DNA from: Clostridiales bacterium
GTDB lineage: Bacteria; Bacillota; Clostridia; Christensenellales; DTU072
Assembly: GCA_012838805.1 (NCBI GenBank)
Contig: DUON01000004.1
Location: 1 to 62,767, forward strand
DNA: 62,767 nt
Reading direction: 5' to 3'
The notes beneath the pieces were generated by a model that was not told the origin of the DNA, did not search any database, and saw only the letters and a list, made by a program, of their open reading frames with translations. The translations under genes and the position numbers were made by a program. Positions 34,469-43,607 of the stretch are shown piece after piece (position 1 is the first letter of the stretch; every line of letters begins with the position of its first letter).

Positions 34469-35725
34469 TTAAATTAAAGACGCCGCTTTTTCAAAATATG
34501 CGATTTTAGCCGAACATGCGAATACCCGCATCGCCGTTTCCAGCTCACTTATGGGCGGCATGGTGGGGGCTACACGGATATTGGAATCCTTTGGGTCAAG
34601 ACCATACGGAAATGTAGCGCCCGCCGGTGTGAACTTGACTCCCGCTTGATTTGCAAGCTCTATCGTCCTTTTCGCCGTGCCCTCGCTTAAATCACAGCTG
34701 ATGAAATAACCGCCAGAAGGATTTATCCATCGGGCATAGTCCGAAAGTTCCTCTGAAAAGATATTGTTCACCGTATCAAACTTGGGCTTAAGGATTTGTG
34801 CATGCTTTTTCATATGTTCTAATAAACCCTCTTTATCCTTAAAAAAACGGATATGCCTTAGCTGATTCAATTTATCCGGACCAATGCTTTGTTTAGACAT
34901 AGGTATCTTAAGGCTGTCAATATTCCTTTTACTGGCGGCAAAATACGACACTCCGCCTCCCGCAAAAGTAATCTTAGAAGTTGAGCCGAACATATATACA
35001 ATGTCTTGATTATTGACCTTTTTTGCCTCATTAAGAAGATTTAACAAAGGAGTATCCTCGCCAAGATGGTGTATCATATAGGCGTTGTCCCAATAGATTC
35101 TGAAATCATTTGCCGCTGGTTTAAGGTTTGCGAACCTCCTTACCGTCTCATCTGAATAGACGATGCCTTGCGGATTTGAGTACTTGGGCACGCACCAGAT
35201 TCCTTTTACGCTTTCGTCTTTGACAAGCTCTTCCACCAAGTCCATATCAGGACCGCCCTCTTTCATGGGAATGTTTATCATCTCAAAGCCAAACAACTGT
35301 GTAATAGCGAAATGTCTGTCATAACCCGGAACAGGGCACAGCCATTTGAGGTTTTTTTGCTTGTTCATTGGCGGATTATCCAGCACTCCAAACTGCATTC
35401 CCCTTTGAATATTGTCATACATAATATTCAAGCTGGCGTTGCCAAGAACCATAATTTCGTCCTCGCTAACTTCGCATAGGTCGGCGAAGAACTTTTTGGC
35501 TTCGGGGATGCCGTCCAAAAGCCCATAATTTCTATAATCGGGACTGCCAAAGTCCTGTGTCTTTGAGGTCAAGACATCAAAAATTCCATTAGACAGTTCA
35601 AGCTGTTCCTTGCAAGGCTTTCCCCTTGACATATCCAAATTTAAGTTCATCTTTTTGAATGCATTGTACCTTTCAAGCTCTTTTTGCAAGAGAGCCAAAG
35701 CTTCCCCATGGCTTATTTTTCGCAT
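34469..35725 (-). CDS. Aspartate aminotransferase, AspT-like class I
   Basis: A 418-residue PLP enzyme of the family containing Corynebacterium AspT (Asp_aminotransf type): DMSRGKPCKEQLELS, YRNYGLLDGIPEAKKFFADL, CPVPGYDRHFAI, IYWDNAYMIHHL and the Schiff-base lysine motif FGSTSKITFAGGGVSYFAAS. It interconverts aspartate and oxaloacetate and could supply aspartate for lysine and arginine synthesis encoded in the window. GGAG precedes the ATG. Downstream of der by 16 nt, so probably cotranscribed. Confidence 0.88.
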   Translation of the reverse strand: MRKISHGEALALLQKELERYNAFKKMNLNLDMSRGKPCKEQLELSNGIFDVLTSKTQDFGSPDYRNYGLLDGIPEAKKFFADLCEVSEDEIMVLGNASLNIMYDNIQRGMQFGVLDNPPMNKQKNLKWLCPVPGYDRHFAITQLFGFEMINIPMKEGGPDMDLVEELVKDESVKGIWCVPKYSNPQGIVYSDETVRRFANLKPAANDFRIYWDNAYMIHHLGEDTPLLNLLNEAKKVNNQDIVYMFGSTSKITFAGGGVSYFAASKRNIDSLKIPMSKQSIGPDKLNQLRHIRFFKDKEGLLEHMKKHAQILKPKFDTVNNIFSEELSDYARWINPSGGYFISCDLSEGTAKRTIELANQAGVKFTPAGATFPYGLDPKDSNIRVAPTMPPISELETAMRVFACSAKIAYFEKAASLI

Positions 35726-35741
35726 AAATATTCACTCCTTT

Positions 35742-37061
35742 TTAATAGTCCTTATTGTTTCTCAACATTATCCTTATCGGCACGCCTCTAAAGTCAATGG
35801 CTTTTCTTAAAGCGTTCTCCAAATATCTCTTATAGGAAAAATGAATGATTGCGGGGTCATTGACAAACAAGACAAAAGACGGAGGACACACTTCCACTTG
35901 TGAGGCATAATAAATCTTTAATTTTTTGCCATTTTTTGTAGGAGGTTCATTCATGGCGATAGCGTCATGAATAATCTCGTTTAGGATACCAGTCGCCACT
36001 CTCTGGTACGCCCTTTCATACACTTTATTGATTTCTTCCAAAACTACGGGCACTCTTTTTCCAGTAAGTGCGCTAATATATACCGACACAAAATAATCCA
36101 TAAACTTAAGTTTCTCCTTAAGCTCATCATTATACTTATTTATGGTGTATGTGTCTTTTTCAATGGTGTCCCATTTGTTCATAACAATAATCGAAGGCTT
36201 TTTGCTGTCGTGCGCCAGTCCGCAAATCCGAACATCTTGTTCGCTTATTTCTTGGCTTGCGTCTATGACTACACACACAACATCCGCTCTTCTTATGGCG
36301 TCGACGCTTCTTATATTGGCATAGTACTCCACATCGTCAAGCACTTTGCTTTTCCGCCTTAAGCCTGCGGTATCTATTATCACATAGTTCTTATCCCCTA
36401 CCTTAAAGGGAGTGTCTATGGCGTCTCTCGTAGTTCCCGCAATATCCGTGACAATGGCTCTGTCATATCCTAAAATTTTATTGACAAGGGATGACTTTCC
36501 GGCGTTGGGCTTTCCCACAACGGCGATTTTTATCGTATCGTCCTCTTGCTCTTCACTATCATGCCATTTATCAAAATGTTTTACTATCTCGTCCAATAAA
36601 TCCCCTATGTTTATGCCTTGCTCGGCTGATATGGGGACAGGGTCTCCCAGCCCTAGCTGATAGAAGTCAAAATGATTCAGGGATTTGGGGTTGTCTAATT
36701 TATTGACCGCAAGCACAATGGGCTTATTGGATTTTCTTAAGAGATTCGCCACATCGAAGTCATCATTCGTGATGCCTTGTCTGCCGTCCGCCATAAAAAC
36801 TATGACATCCGCCAAGTCCACAGCTATTTCCGCTTGTTTTTTTATATGCATCCACATCTCGTCCTCGCTGTGAATCTCAATACCGCCGGTATCCACGACG
36901 GTGAAATTACAGCCACGCCAATCTGTGTCGGCGTACACCCTATCCCTTGTCACACCTGGGGTATCTTCGACTATGCTTATTCTCTTTCCCGTTATTCTAT
37001 TAAAGAATGTGGACTTCCCCACATTGGGTCTTCCCACAATCGCCACTAAAGGTTTCACCAT
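35742..37061 (-). CDS. der: Ribosome assembly GTPase Der (EngA)
   Basis: A 439-residue protein with the diagnostic tandem G domains: GRPNVGKST, DTPGVTRD and NKLD in the first, GKPNAGKSS, DIAGTTRD and NKWD in the second, then a KH-like C-terminal domain ending FRGVPIRIMLRNNK. It matures the 50S subunit. It overlaps the DUF512 gene by 7 nt. Confidence 0.97.
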   Translation of the reverse strand: MVKPLVAIVGRPNVGKSTFFNRITGKRISIVEDTPGVTRDRVYADTDWRGCNFTVVDTGGIEIHSEDEMWMHIKKQAEIAVDLADVIVFMADGRQGITNDDFDVANLLRKSNKPIVLAVNKLDNPKSLNHFDFYQLGLGDPVPISAEQGINIGDLLDEIVKHFDKWHDSEEQEDDTIKIAVVGKPNAGKSSLVNKILGYDRAIVTDIAGTTRDAIDTPFKVGDKNYVIIDTAGLRRKSKVLDDVEYYANIRSVDAIRRADVVCVVIDASQEISEQDVRICGLAHDSKKPSIIVMNKWDTIEKDTYTINKYNDELKEKLKFMDYFVSVYISALTGKRVPVVLEEINKVYERAYQRVATGILNEIIHDAIAMNEPPTKNGKKLKIYYASQVEVCPPSFVLFVNDPAIIHFSYKRYLENALRKAIDFRGVPIRIMLRNNKDY

Positions 37062-38341
37062 TTATTCGCTCCGTTTTTTATCGCATTTACAAAACATTCC
37101 CCGTCCACAGGACTTACTACAATTTTTTTCTTTAAGCTTTTTTCAAGCTGTCTCACGCTTACACCGTCCAAAAACACCTTTTTCAATTCTTTAAGCATAA
37201 CCGAAGGAATGATTATATAGTCGCCTTGGACATCCTTTTTTTCAAGCTCTTTTATAATATCCCGCCCCGTCACAAGCCCGCTAACCGTCACGCTCTCGCC
37301 AAAGAATCTGTTTTTTATGGTGTATATGTTTATCTCCAATCCTTTTATACGCTTTTTAATCATTTCTTTTGCTTTTTGCATGGATGCCTGTCCGCCCATT
37401 CCGGTCAGTACCGCAACGCTTTTATTAAGGCTGTTCGGAGCATCTTGCAAACCAAGCTCTATCTCATATAAAAATTTCGCAATAAGCCCGACTCCGTTTT
37501 CTATCTGCTCAAAACCGCCATAATACCCATAGTCCTTAACGGGCAGTTCGGCTATTTGGTACATCTCGTCGGAAGCGTAACAAAAGAAAGGATACTTGTC
37601 ATATAGTCTTTCAACAATTCCAATCGTTTTTCGGGCAAGCTTTTTATCCACTCTCTTTATATCAAAAAGCCCTTGTCTATGCTTTGTCAATCCTACCGGC
37701 ACAACGGCGACAGTCTCTACTTGGGCATTTTTGAGTTCTTCAATCGTATTTTCAAGACAAATATCGTTGACATCCGGAACAAGCACAATCTGTGTATGCA
37801 GCTTTATATCGTTTTGGACAAGCTTTTTTATCGTATCAAGGATGGGTTGAGCTTTTTTTATGCCAAGCATCTTTTTCCTTATGTCTTCGTCAGTGGAATG
37901 GACGGATATATAAAGCGGAGAGAGCTTATAGCTTATTATCCGCTCCATGTCCTTGTCAGTTAAGTTCGTAAGGGTGATATAATTCCCGCTAACAAAAGAC
38001 AAGCGATAGTCGTCGTCCTTTACATATAGGGTATTCCTCATGCCTTTGGGCAATTGGTCAACAAAGCAAAATATACACTTATTGTGGCAGATCTTAGGCT
38101 TGATGCTTATCGATTCGTCAAACTCCAATCCCATAGTCTCAAAGTCGTTTTTCTCTATCTTTAGGGTATTTCTCCTCTTTTTTTTATCTATAAAAGTAAG
38201 GGATAAGGTATTTTTTGAATCCGCATAGATATAGTCCAAAATATCCTCAAAAGGTCTATTCTCAAATGCGACCACATCTTCGCCTTTTTTTATTTTTCGA
38301 TATAAAATTCCTTTGCGGGATATTTTTTTCACTTTTGCCAT
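37055..38341 (-). CDS. DUF512 family radical-SAM-like protein
   Basis: A 428-residue protein: N-terminal PDZ-like segment, then a radical SAM-like core with the cysteine motif CHNKCIFCFVDQLPKGMR (about residues 88-105), and the C-terminal DUF512 domain with VAVLTGMGGQASMQK and VTVSGLVTGRDI. The substrate is unknown. It heads the operon with der, a frequent association in Firmicutes. The ATG is 6 nt after a -10-like box, with no Shine-Dalgarno. Confidence 0.88.
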   Translation of the reverse strand: MAKVKKISRKGILYRKIKKGEDVVAFENRPFEDILDYIYADSKNTLSLTFIDKKKRRNTLKIEKNDFETMGLEFDESISIKPKICHNKCIFCFVDQLPKGMRNTLYVKDDDYRLSFVSGNYITLTNLTDKDMERIISYKLSPLYISVHSTDEDIRKKMLGIKKAQPILDTIKKLVQNDIKLHTQIVLVPDVNDICLENTIEELKNAQVETVAVVPVGLTKHRQGLFDIKRVDKKLARKTIGIVERLYDKYPFFCYASDEMYQIAELPVKDYGYYGGFEQIENGVGLIAKFLYEIELGLQDAPNSLNKSVAVLTGMGGQASMQKAKEMIKKRIKGLEINIYTIKNRFFGESVTVSGLVTGRDIIKELEKKDVQGDYIIIPSVMLKELKKVFLDGVSVRQLEKSLKKKIVVSPVDGECFVNAIKNGANKW

Positions 38342-38347
38342 AGGATT

Positions 38348-38376
38348 ATTATTACCTATTTTTGGCTTTATGTCAA
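38348..38376 (-). promoter_or_regulatory. Promoter predicting a leaderless mRNA (DUF512-der)
   Basis: Minus strand TTGACA (38376-38371), 17-bp spacer, AATAAT (38353-38348), then AATCCT and the ATG, the same spacing and hexamer as at the M24 peptidase gene. Confidence 0.6.
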
Positions 38377-38398
38377 TTTAATCAAAGGGAAAATCAAT

Positions 38399-38427
38399 TT
38401 GACTATAACGATTAATAAAAGTATAAT
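38399..38427 (+). promoter_or_regulatory. Promoter predicting a leaderless mRNA (rqcH)
   Basis: TTGACT (38399-38404), 17-bp spacer, TATAAT (38422-38427), 6 nt, ATG at 38434. No ribosome site. Confidence 0.7.
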
Positions 38428-38433
38428 TATGCT

Positions 38434-40110
38434 ATGCCATTAGATGCGATTACGCTTAACACAGCCGTTCAAGAACTAAAAACTTTGGTTGGCGGCGGTA
38501 AGATAGAGAGAATTTCACAGCCTGAACGAGATGAGATTTTTCTTGGGATAAAGGCTAATAAGCGCCATACTTTGGCAATAAGCGCTAACGCCAATTTCCC
38601 CAACATCAGATTGACTAAACAAAAAAAACAAAATCCCCTAAGCGCGCCAAAATTTTGCATGCTATTAAGAAAATGGCTGACGGGAGGTAAAATTCAAAAT
38701 ATTTCCCTTCTCAATAACGACCGTATTGTAAAAATTCTTATCTCAAACAAAAACGAATTGGGATACGAAGCAAACTCTTATCTTCTTTGCGAGCTTATGG
38801 GAAGATATTCCAATATTATACTCACAAAAGAGGATTTTACAATAATTGACGCCATAAAACGCGTGCCTCTTGAAAAATCTCAAAACCCCACTCTTCCCAA
38901 CCTTAAGTACTCCCCTCCGCCTCAAAACAAAATTAGCCTTAACGACAAGGAAAGCTTGAAAGAACTTATTGACAATAATGATGATATCGACATAAGTTTT
39001 CTTATGAAAAATATTGGAGGCATCGCTAAAGATACAGCCAAAGAGATATTAGCCCGAAAAGACCAATCCCCTTTTGAGGCAATCGACGCTTTTTTCAACA
39101 TCTATGGCACTTCTCTTTTTAAGCCTTGTCTGTTATATGACAAGGACAATAAGCCAAAAGACTTTTATATAACCCCATATATATCCTCAAAAGGAACATA
39201 TGTTCATTATCAGACGCTTAACGAATGCATGGACATATTCTATACCACGCGCAACGCCGAAAACCGCAAACAAGCGGATACAAAAGAGCTTGTAAAGACG
39301 CTGAAAAGGCTAAAGAGCAAATTAGAAAAAAGGGCTTTGGATTGTGTTAAAAAACTTGAAGAGAGCAAAGACTCACATACCTATAAGATATGGGGTGAGC
39401 TGATTTTATCCAATCTCCACCGTATAAAGAAAGGCGACGAATTTTTGGAATGCGAAAGCTATTATGACAATAAAAAAGTAAAGATTCCGCTTGATAAGAA
39501 ATTATACCCCAACCAAAACGCTCAAGCATATTTTAAGAAGTATCGAAAGCTCAATAAAGGTGGAGAAATAGCCGCACAGCAGTTAAAAGAAATCCAGAAA
39601 CAAAAGGAATATGTCCTATCGATAGAAGCGGCTTTGCAAAATTCTACCAATAAGGAAGAGTATAAGGAAATTCAAAACGAGCTTTTGGCTCTTTCTAATA
39701 TCAAAGAACCTGCCCGTAAAAAGCAAAAAGAGCGTCCATCCAAACCGTTTCATATAGTAATCGAGGGAATAAGCGTATATTTAGGCAAAAATAACATCCA
39801 AAACGACAATGTGACTTTTGAGATAGCCTCTTCAAACGATATATGGATGCACACTAAGGGCTACCACGGTGCCCACGCCGTTATAAAAAGCCCCAACCCG
39901 CCCCAAGGAGTGCTTGTCAGGGCTGCAGAACTGTGTGCGTATTATTCACAAGCGCGTGCGTCCAGCAAAGCGGATGTAGACTATACCTTAAGAAAAAATG
40001 TCAAGCGGCAGAAAGGCGGCATGACGGGAATGGTGGATTATAAAAATTATAAGACGATAGCCGTCGTTCCAAAAGACTTTACCCAAGACGAAAAAGAAAG
40101 TCTTTTATAA
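38434..40110 (+). CDS. rqcH: Ribosome quality-control factor RqcH (NFACT family)
   Basis: A 558-residue NFACT protein: NFACT-N domain (1 to about 170, MPLDAITLNTAVQELKTLVGGGKIERI), helix-hairpin-helix region, long coiled coil (about 280-430) and NFACT-R domain with EIASSNDIWMHTKGYHGAHAVIK and ADVDYTLRKNVKRQKGGMTGMVDY. RqcH adds C-terminal alanine tails to nascent chains on obstructed 50S subunits. It is divergent from the DUF512 gene and appears to be translated from a leaderless message. Confidence 0.95.
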   Translation: MPLDAITLNTAVQELKTLVGGGKIERISQPERDEIFLGIKANKRHTLAISANANFPNIRLTKQKKQNPLSAPKFCMLLRKWLTGGKIQNISLLNNDRIVKILISNKNELGYEANSYLLCELMGRYSNIILTKEDFTIIDAIKRVPLEKSQNPTLPNLKYSPPPQNKISLNDKESLKELIDNNDDIDISFLMKNIGGIAKDTAKEILARKDQSPFEAIDAFFNIYGTSLFKPCLLYDKDNKPKDFYITPYISSKGTYVHYQTLNECMDIFYTTRNAENRKQADTKELVKTLKRLKSKLEKRALDCVKKLEESKDSHTYKIWGELILSNLHRIKKGDEFLECESYYDNKKVKIPLDKKLYPNQNAQAYFKKYRKLNKGGEIAAQQLKEIQKQKEYVLSIEAALQNSTNKEEYKEIQNELLALSNIKEPARKKQKERPSKPFHIVIEGISVYLGKNNIQNDNVTFEIASSNDIWMHTKGYHGAHAVIKSPNPPQGVLVRAAELCAYYSQARASSKADVDYTLRKNVKRQKGGMTGMVDYKNYKTIAVVPKDFTQDEKESLL

Positions 40111-40148
40111 AAAAAGTGCGATTAATATACCGCCCGTCTTGTTTCTCT

Positions 40149-42917
40149 TTAAGACAAAAGCGAATTTATCTCTTCCGTCAGCTTTTTATAGTCGTTGGTG
40201 GTGTCTATTTGTTTTAAGTAAGTCAGATATTTTTTAGCCTCAATAAAGTCCTCTTTCTTTTTCAAATCGGATATCAACTGCAAAAGCATAATAATCATCT
40301 CTTGCAATATGTAATCTCTATGCCTATTGAAGTCTTGATTCTTTATCTCCACGGCAAACCCCTCTCTAAATTTGTCTATGAGCTTATTCATAATTGTCTT
40401 TTTATTCTCTAAATTCTCCTCAATCTTATACAGTTCTATCATGTTCCGGAATTCGTCATAATCGTTGACCACATTATTGATATGCAGAATATATTTGCTG
40501 TTGATATAGCTAAGCTCAAAATCCACATCGTTGCTTTCCAAGGTCTTTCTAATGATATTGTTGGTGGTCTTTAAGTTGTTAATGGCAGACTCATAGACAT
40601 AGTCTTTCCAAAGATTTTCTATTATTATATTTCTGTCAATGCCGTCTTTGCCCGCCAGTATATAGTGTAAAAACAGTTCCTTTGCCTTTTTGGTCTTCCA
40701 TTGTATTTCTGTATTTCCCGAATAAACGGCGGTAGAGCCAAAGAACCTAATTCGTAAGTTGTGGTTGACTTGCTTCATGCTCTCTTTTTTCTTTACCATT
40801 GCCCTTATCCTTTCCACATACTCGGTTTCAATATAGTTGTTGTGAGCAAAATTGAGCAGGTTCTCAAAAATATCAATGCTGTCCGCCACCATAGTTTCCA
40901 TGCCGTATATGTAGCTTGACTTCAGGATGTTTTTCACAAGGTTGTGAGCGTCTTTCAAGTCGTTTCTCTCCAACAAATAAGATGTGGCTATCGCCATTCC
41001 GCTAAGCCAGAATATAGACCTCGATTTGGATTGGGTGACGCACTTGGTAGCGTAAAAATACGCCTGTTCATAGTTTTTAAGCTTATAATAGCTGAAAGCA
41101 AGCGCACAAAGCATCATATTCGCATATTGCGGAGCGTATTTCTCGCAGTATTTCAAATAGATGTGTGATACCTCTTTGGCATAATTCATATCGCCGTATC
41201 TGGCGTACGCCATGCATCTTTGTGAGATATTATAGAATTTCGTATAGCTGTTTTCTTTATCTAAAGATACTGCCTTGTCGAATTTTTCAAGGGCGTCCTT
41301 GACTCTGCCATAAAACATATCGATATTGGCAAGCGCAGTATATAACATGGACAAGTCCCTTGTGATATCGTGTTTAATTGCAAACCTCAAAGCCGAATTG
41401 GCGATATTATAGGCTGATTCAATATCCCCCGAATAGTAATAGAACATAATCAGCTTATGGGGAATGACATAAAAAGGTATGACTTCTTTTATGCGTCTGG
41501 TTATTTGCATTGCCTTTTTATAGTTGCCCGTATCAAAATAAGCTTCGCTGATTGCCTGTTTTACTTTGGGATACCATAAAGCCGCTTTGTTTTCGGGCTT
41601 CTCGTCCAAAGTGTTCTCAAGTTTGTTTACTTCATTGAAGTCAATCGGCATATCCAGCTCGCGATAAATTATCGGCATCAGGCTCACTATTTCCTCATAG
41701 TCGGAAATGTTGTGTTCATATATCGGCTTAAGCTCTTTCAAAAGCTCATAAGCCTCTTTGAACTTCCCCATTCTTGTTTTGCTCTTAAGCATCAAGGAAT
41801 GACAGCACAGACGGGCGTCCTTGTCCTCTTTGAATTCATCTGCAAGCTCTTTCGCCGCCATATAGCATAGCTCATAGTTCTTATGCACATAAGCATAAAA
41901 AGCAAGATAGAGCCTATAATATAGGCAATCCTTCACGCATTCTAAGATTTCATTTTCATAATATTTGCTGTAACTGTATAATTCAAGCCTTAGGCTTTTG
42001 TTCTTAACGATTCCCTTAAGGCTTGTCTCAATCTTATCAAGAAAGCCAGCTTTATGGAAAATCTTAAAGGCTTCATAATATTTTTCTTCTTTTAATAAGT
42101 AATCCCCCAGCCTTTGGCGAACGTCAATGTCTGAAAATTTCTTCAGATGAGCGGAATATCTTTGCTTTTGTTTGAAAAGCCAGTTCCTTAAAAGCGTATT
42201 CATTCTATAAAACTTGATGTCCCTTGTCGCCACAAAACGCTCTTTGCAACAAAGCCTTTCCAACATATCCACGCCTTGCGGATAAAAAGTGTTCAAAAAA
42301 TCTTTATCTAAATAGTCCAAGTCCGCCACATACACCAAAAAAGCCTTTTGCTCGTCGTCAAACTCCTCTATGTAGGCGTCAAAATCGGGTCTGGGGGGTT
42401 TCTGCCCAAGTATATTCTCATCTATGAGTATTGGATACATGGGCTCAAATCTGTTATAGTCAAAATTAATGAATGAGTCAGAAGAGATGACAATCTTCAA
42501 ATTCTTTGGACAGTGCTTTATTAACCTTTCGATTAAGGAATAGTCGAAGTTTTTAGGCAGTCTTTCCATTCTCTCAAAGACCAAAAGGCAATTCCCCTTT
42601 ATTGTGGAAATATACTGAAGTATCGCAGTAATAATTACTATTTCATTGTTGATTGAAGATTCGCAATACCTTATTTGTCTTACCTTCCTCATCATGTCGG
42701 GGTTGTTTCTAAAAATCTTTTCGGCGAGGCATAGGCTGAAAGACTCCACATTGTCAGTAAGAGCATTAAACCAAAATACAGTTTTATAGCGGTTGCTCAG
42801 TTCCGTCAAAAAATCTGTCTTTCCTGTCCCTGCGGGTGCAAAAAGCATGACCGCAAAGGTGTCATTGGACATAATTTTGCTGATTTGTTTGTTCATATTA
42901 ATCTTAAAATTGTCCAT
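40149..42917 (-). CDS. Large NTPase-TPR-SARP-type transcriptional regulator
   Basis: A 922-residue protein with an N-terminal P-loop NTPase (APAGTGKT, about residues 27-34), then a MalT-like middle and TPR-rich array (about 330-700). The C-terminal winged-helix plus BTAD-like region (about 720-922) starts LRIRFFGSTAVYSGNTEIQWKTKKAKELFLHYIL, as in SARP regulators. It resembles signal-integrating ATPase activators that oligomerise on DNA. The inducer and targets are unknown. GGAGG precedes the ATG. It converges on rqcH and diverges from the riboswitch-controlled asd operon. Confidence 0.8.
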   Translation of the reverse strand: MDNFKINMNKQISKIMSNDTFAVMLFAPAGTGKTDFLTELSNRYKTVFWFNALTDNVESFSLCLAEKIFRNNPDMMRKVRQIRYCESSINNEIVIITAILQYISTIKGNCLLVFERMERLPKNFDYSLIERLIKHCPKNLKIVISSDSFINFDYNRFEPMYPILIDENILGQKPPRPDFDAYIEEFDDEQKAFLVYVADLDYLDKDFLNTFYPQGVDMLERLCCKERFVATRDIKFYRMNTLLRNWLFKQKQRYSAHLKKFSDIDVRQRLGDYLLKEEKYYEAFKIFHKAGFLDKIETSLKGIVKNKSLRLELYSYSKYYENEILECVKDCLYYRLYLAFYAYVHKNYELCYMAAKELADEFKEDKDARLCCHSLMLKSKTRMGKFKEAYELLKELKPIYEHNISDYEEIVSLMPIIYRELDMPIDFNEVNKLENTLDEKPENKAALWYPKVKQAISEAYFDTGNYKKAMQITRRIKEVIPFYVIPHKLIMFYYYSGDIESAYNIANSALRFAIKHDITRDLSMLYTALANIDMFYGRVKDALEKFDKAVSLDKENSYTKFYNISQRCMAYARYGDMNYAKEVSHIYLKYCEKYAPQYANMMLCALAFSYYKLKNYEQAYFYATKCVTQSKSRSIFWLSGMAIATSYLLERNDLKDAHNLVKNILKSSYIYGMETMVADSIDIFENLLNFAHNNYIETEYVERIRAMVKKKESMKQVNHNLRIRFFGSTAVYSGNTEIQWKTKKAKELFLHYILAGKDGIDRNIIIENLWKDYVYESAINNLKTTNNIIRKTLESNDVDFELSYINSKYILHINNVVNDYDEFRNMIELYKIEENLENKKTIMNKLIDKFREGFAVEIKNQDFNRHRDYILQEMIIMLLQLISDLKKKEDFIEAKKYLTYLKQIDTTNDYKKLTEEINSLLS

Positions 42918-42940
42918 GGCTCCTCCTCACATATCTATAT

Positions 42941-42969
42941 ATTGTAAATTAAGAGTAAAAGAAAGTCAA
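42941..42969 (-). promoter_or_regulatory. Promoter of the NTPase-TPR-SARP regulator
   Basis: Minus strand TTGACT (42969-42964), 17-bp spacer, TACAAT (42946-42941), about 24 nt before the ATG. Confidence 0.65.
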
Positions 42970-43290
42970 ATTAATGTTTAAGCTTATTTTAAGACTTTGA
43001 TTTTACTCAAAAAATTTACTATTTTACTATTATAGTTTCAAACATTTACCTTAAATTTATCTGAACGTACTATAAAAAGCAAACACAAATACCGCAATAA
43101 GCTACCAAATTCTTTTTCCTTTCGACAGCTTATTTCACTCTCTGCCCAAAACTAAAGAATAGACGCTTTTAATATGTCTTTTCTCAATGCTTTTTCAATT
43201 TTCAAAAAAACATCTTAATGCCCTTTTTGATTGTCACACCAAAAAGCAAAAAGCAGAGTTTAAGCTTGTTATGGTAACCATATAAAATAC
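42970..43290. other. AT-rich intergenic stretch, nothing recognised
   Basis: No ORF, tRNA or strong hairpin is visible between the promoter of the regulator and the promoter of the lysine-riboswitch transcript. It could hold operator sites for the adjacent regulator. Confidence 0.5.
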
Positions 43291-43291
43291 C

Positions 43292-43320
43292 TTGACATAT
43301 AGTGGAATGAGTGATATTAT
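43292..43320 (+). promoter_or_regulatory. Promoter of the lysine-riboswitch/asd-dapA-dapB operon
   Basis: TTGACA (43292-43297), 17-bp spacer, TATTAT (43315-43320), just upstream of the aptamer. Confidence 0.8.
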
Positions 43321-43329
43321 TTATTCAAA

Positions 43330-43579
43330 CACTGCGGATAGAGGAGCGGTTAGCATTAGTAAGCTTTTTTATCGGGATAGACCCGAGCGTCACAAGAACG
43401 AAAAAAGCCCAAAGGGCATAACCGCCGAAACATTCAGCTGATTCTTGTTAAGGCTGTGTGTTGGGGTCTTGGGAGAAATCCTCTGACACTGTCACCAAAA
43501 TTGGTGAAGCGCTAGTCGGCAGATACCTGAACCAATTTATTGAGAGTTTAGCGGTGTTTATGACAATACCGCTATTTTT
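43330..43579 (+). ncRNA. Lysine riboswitch (L-box) with terminator
   Basis: The aptamer (43330-43524) shows L-box landmarks in order: GATAGAGGAGCGG near the 5' end, AACGAAAAAAGCCCAAAGGGC, CCGCCGAAAC, AAGGCTGT, CTGTCACCAAAATTGGTGAAG and a 3' closing strand GTCGGCAG. An intrinsic terminator with TAGCGGT/ACCGCTA arms and T5 follows at 43549-43579. Lysine binding should favour termination and repress the lysine-pathway genes asd, dapA and dapB. Confidence 0.88.
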
Positions 43580-43607
43580 ATAAACAATTTAGAAAAACGG
43601 AGGCTAT

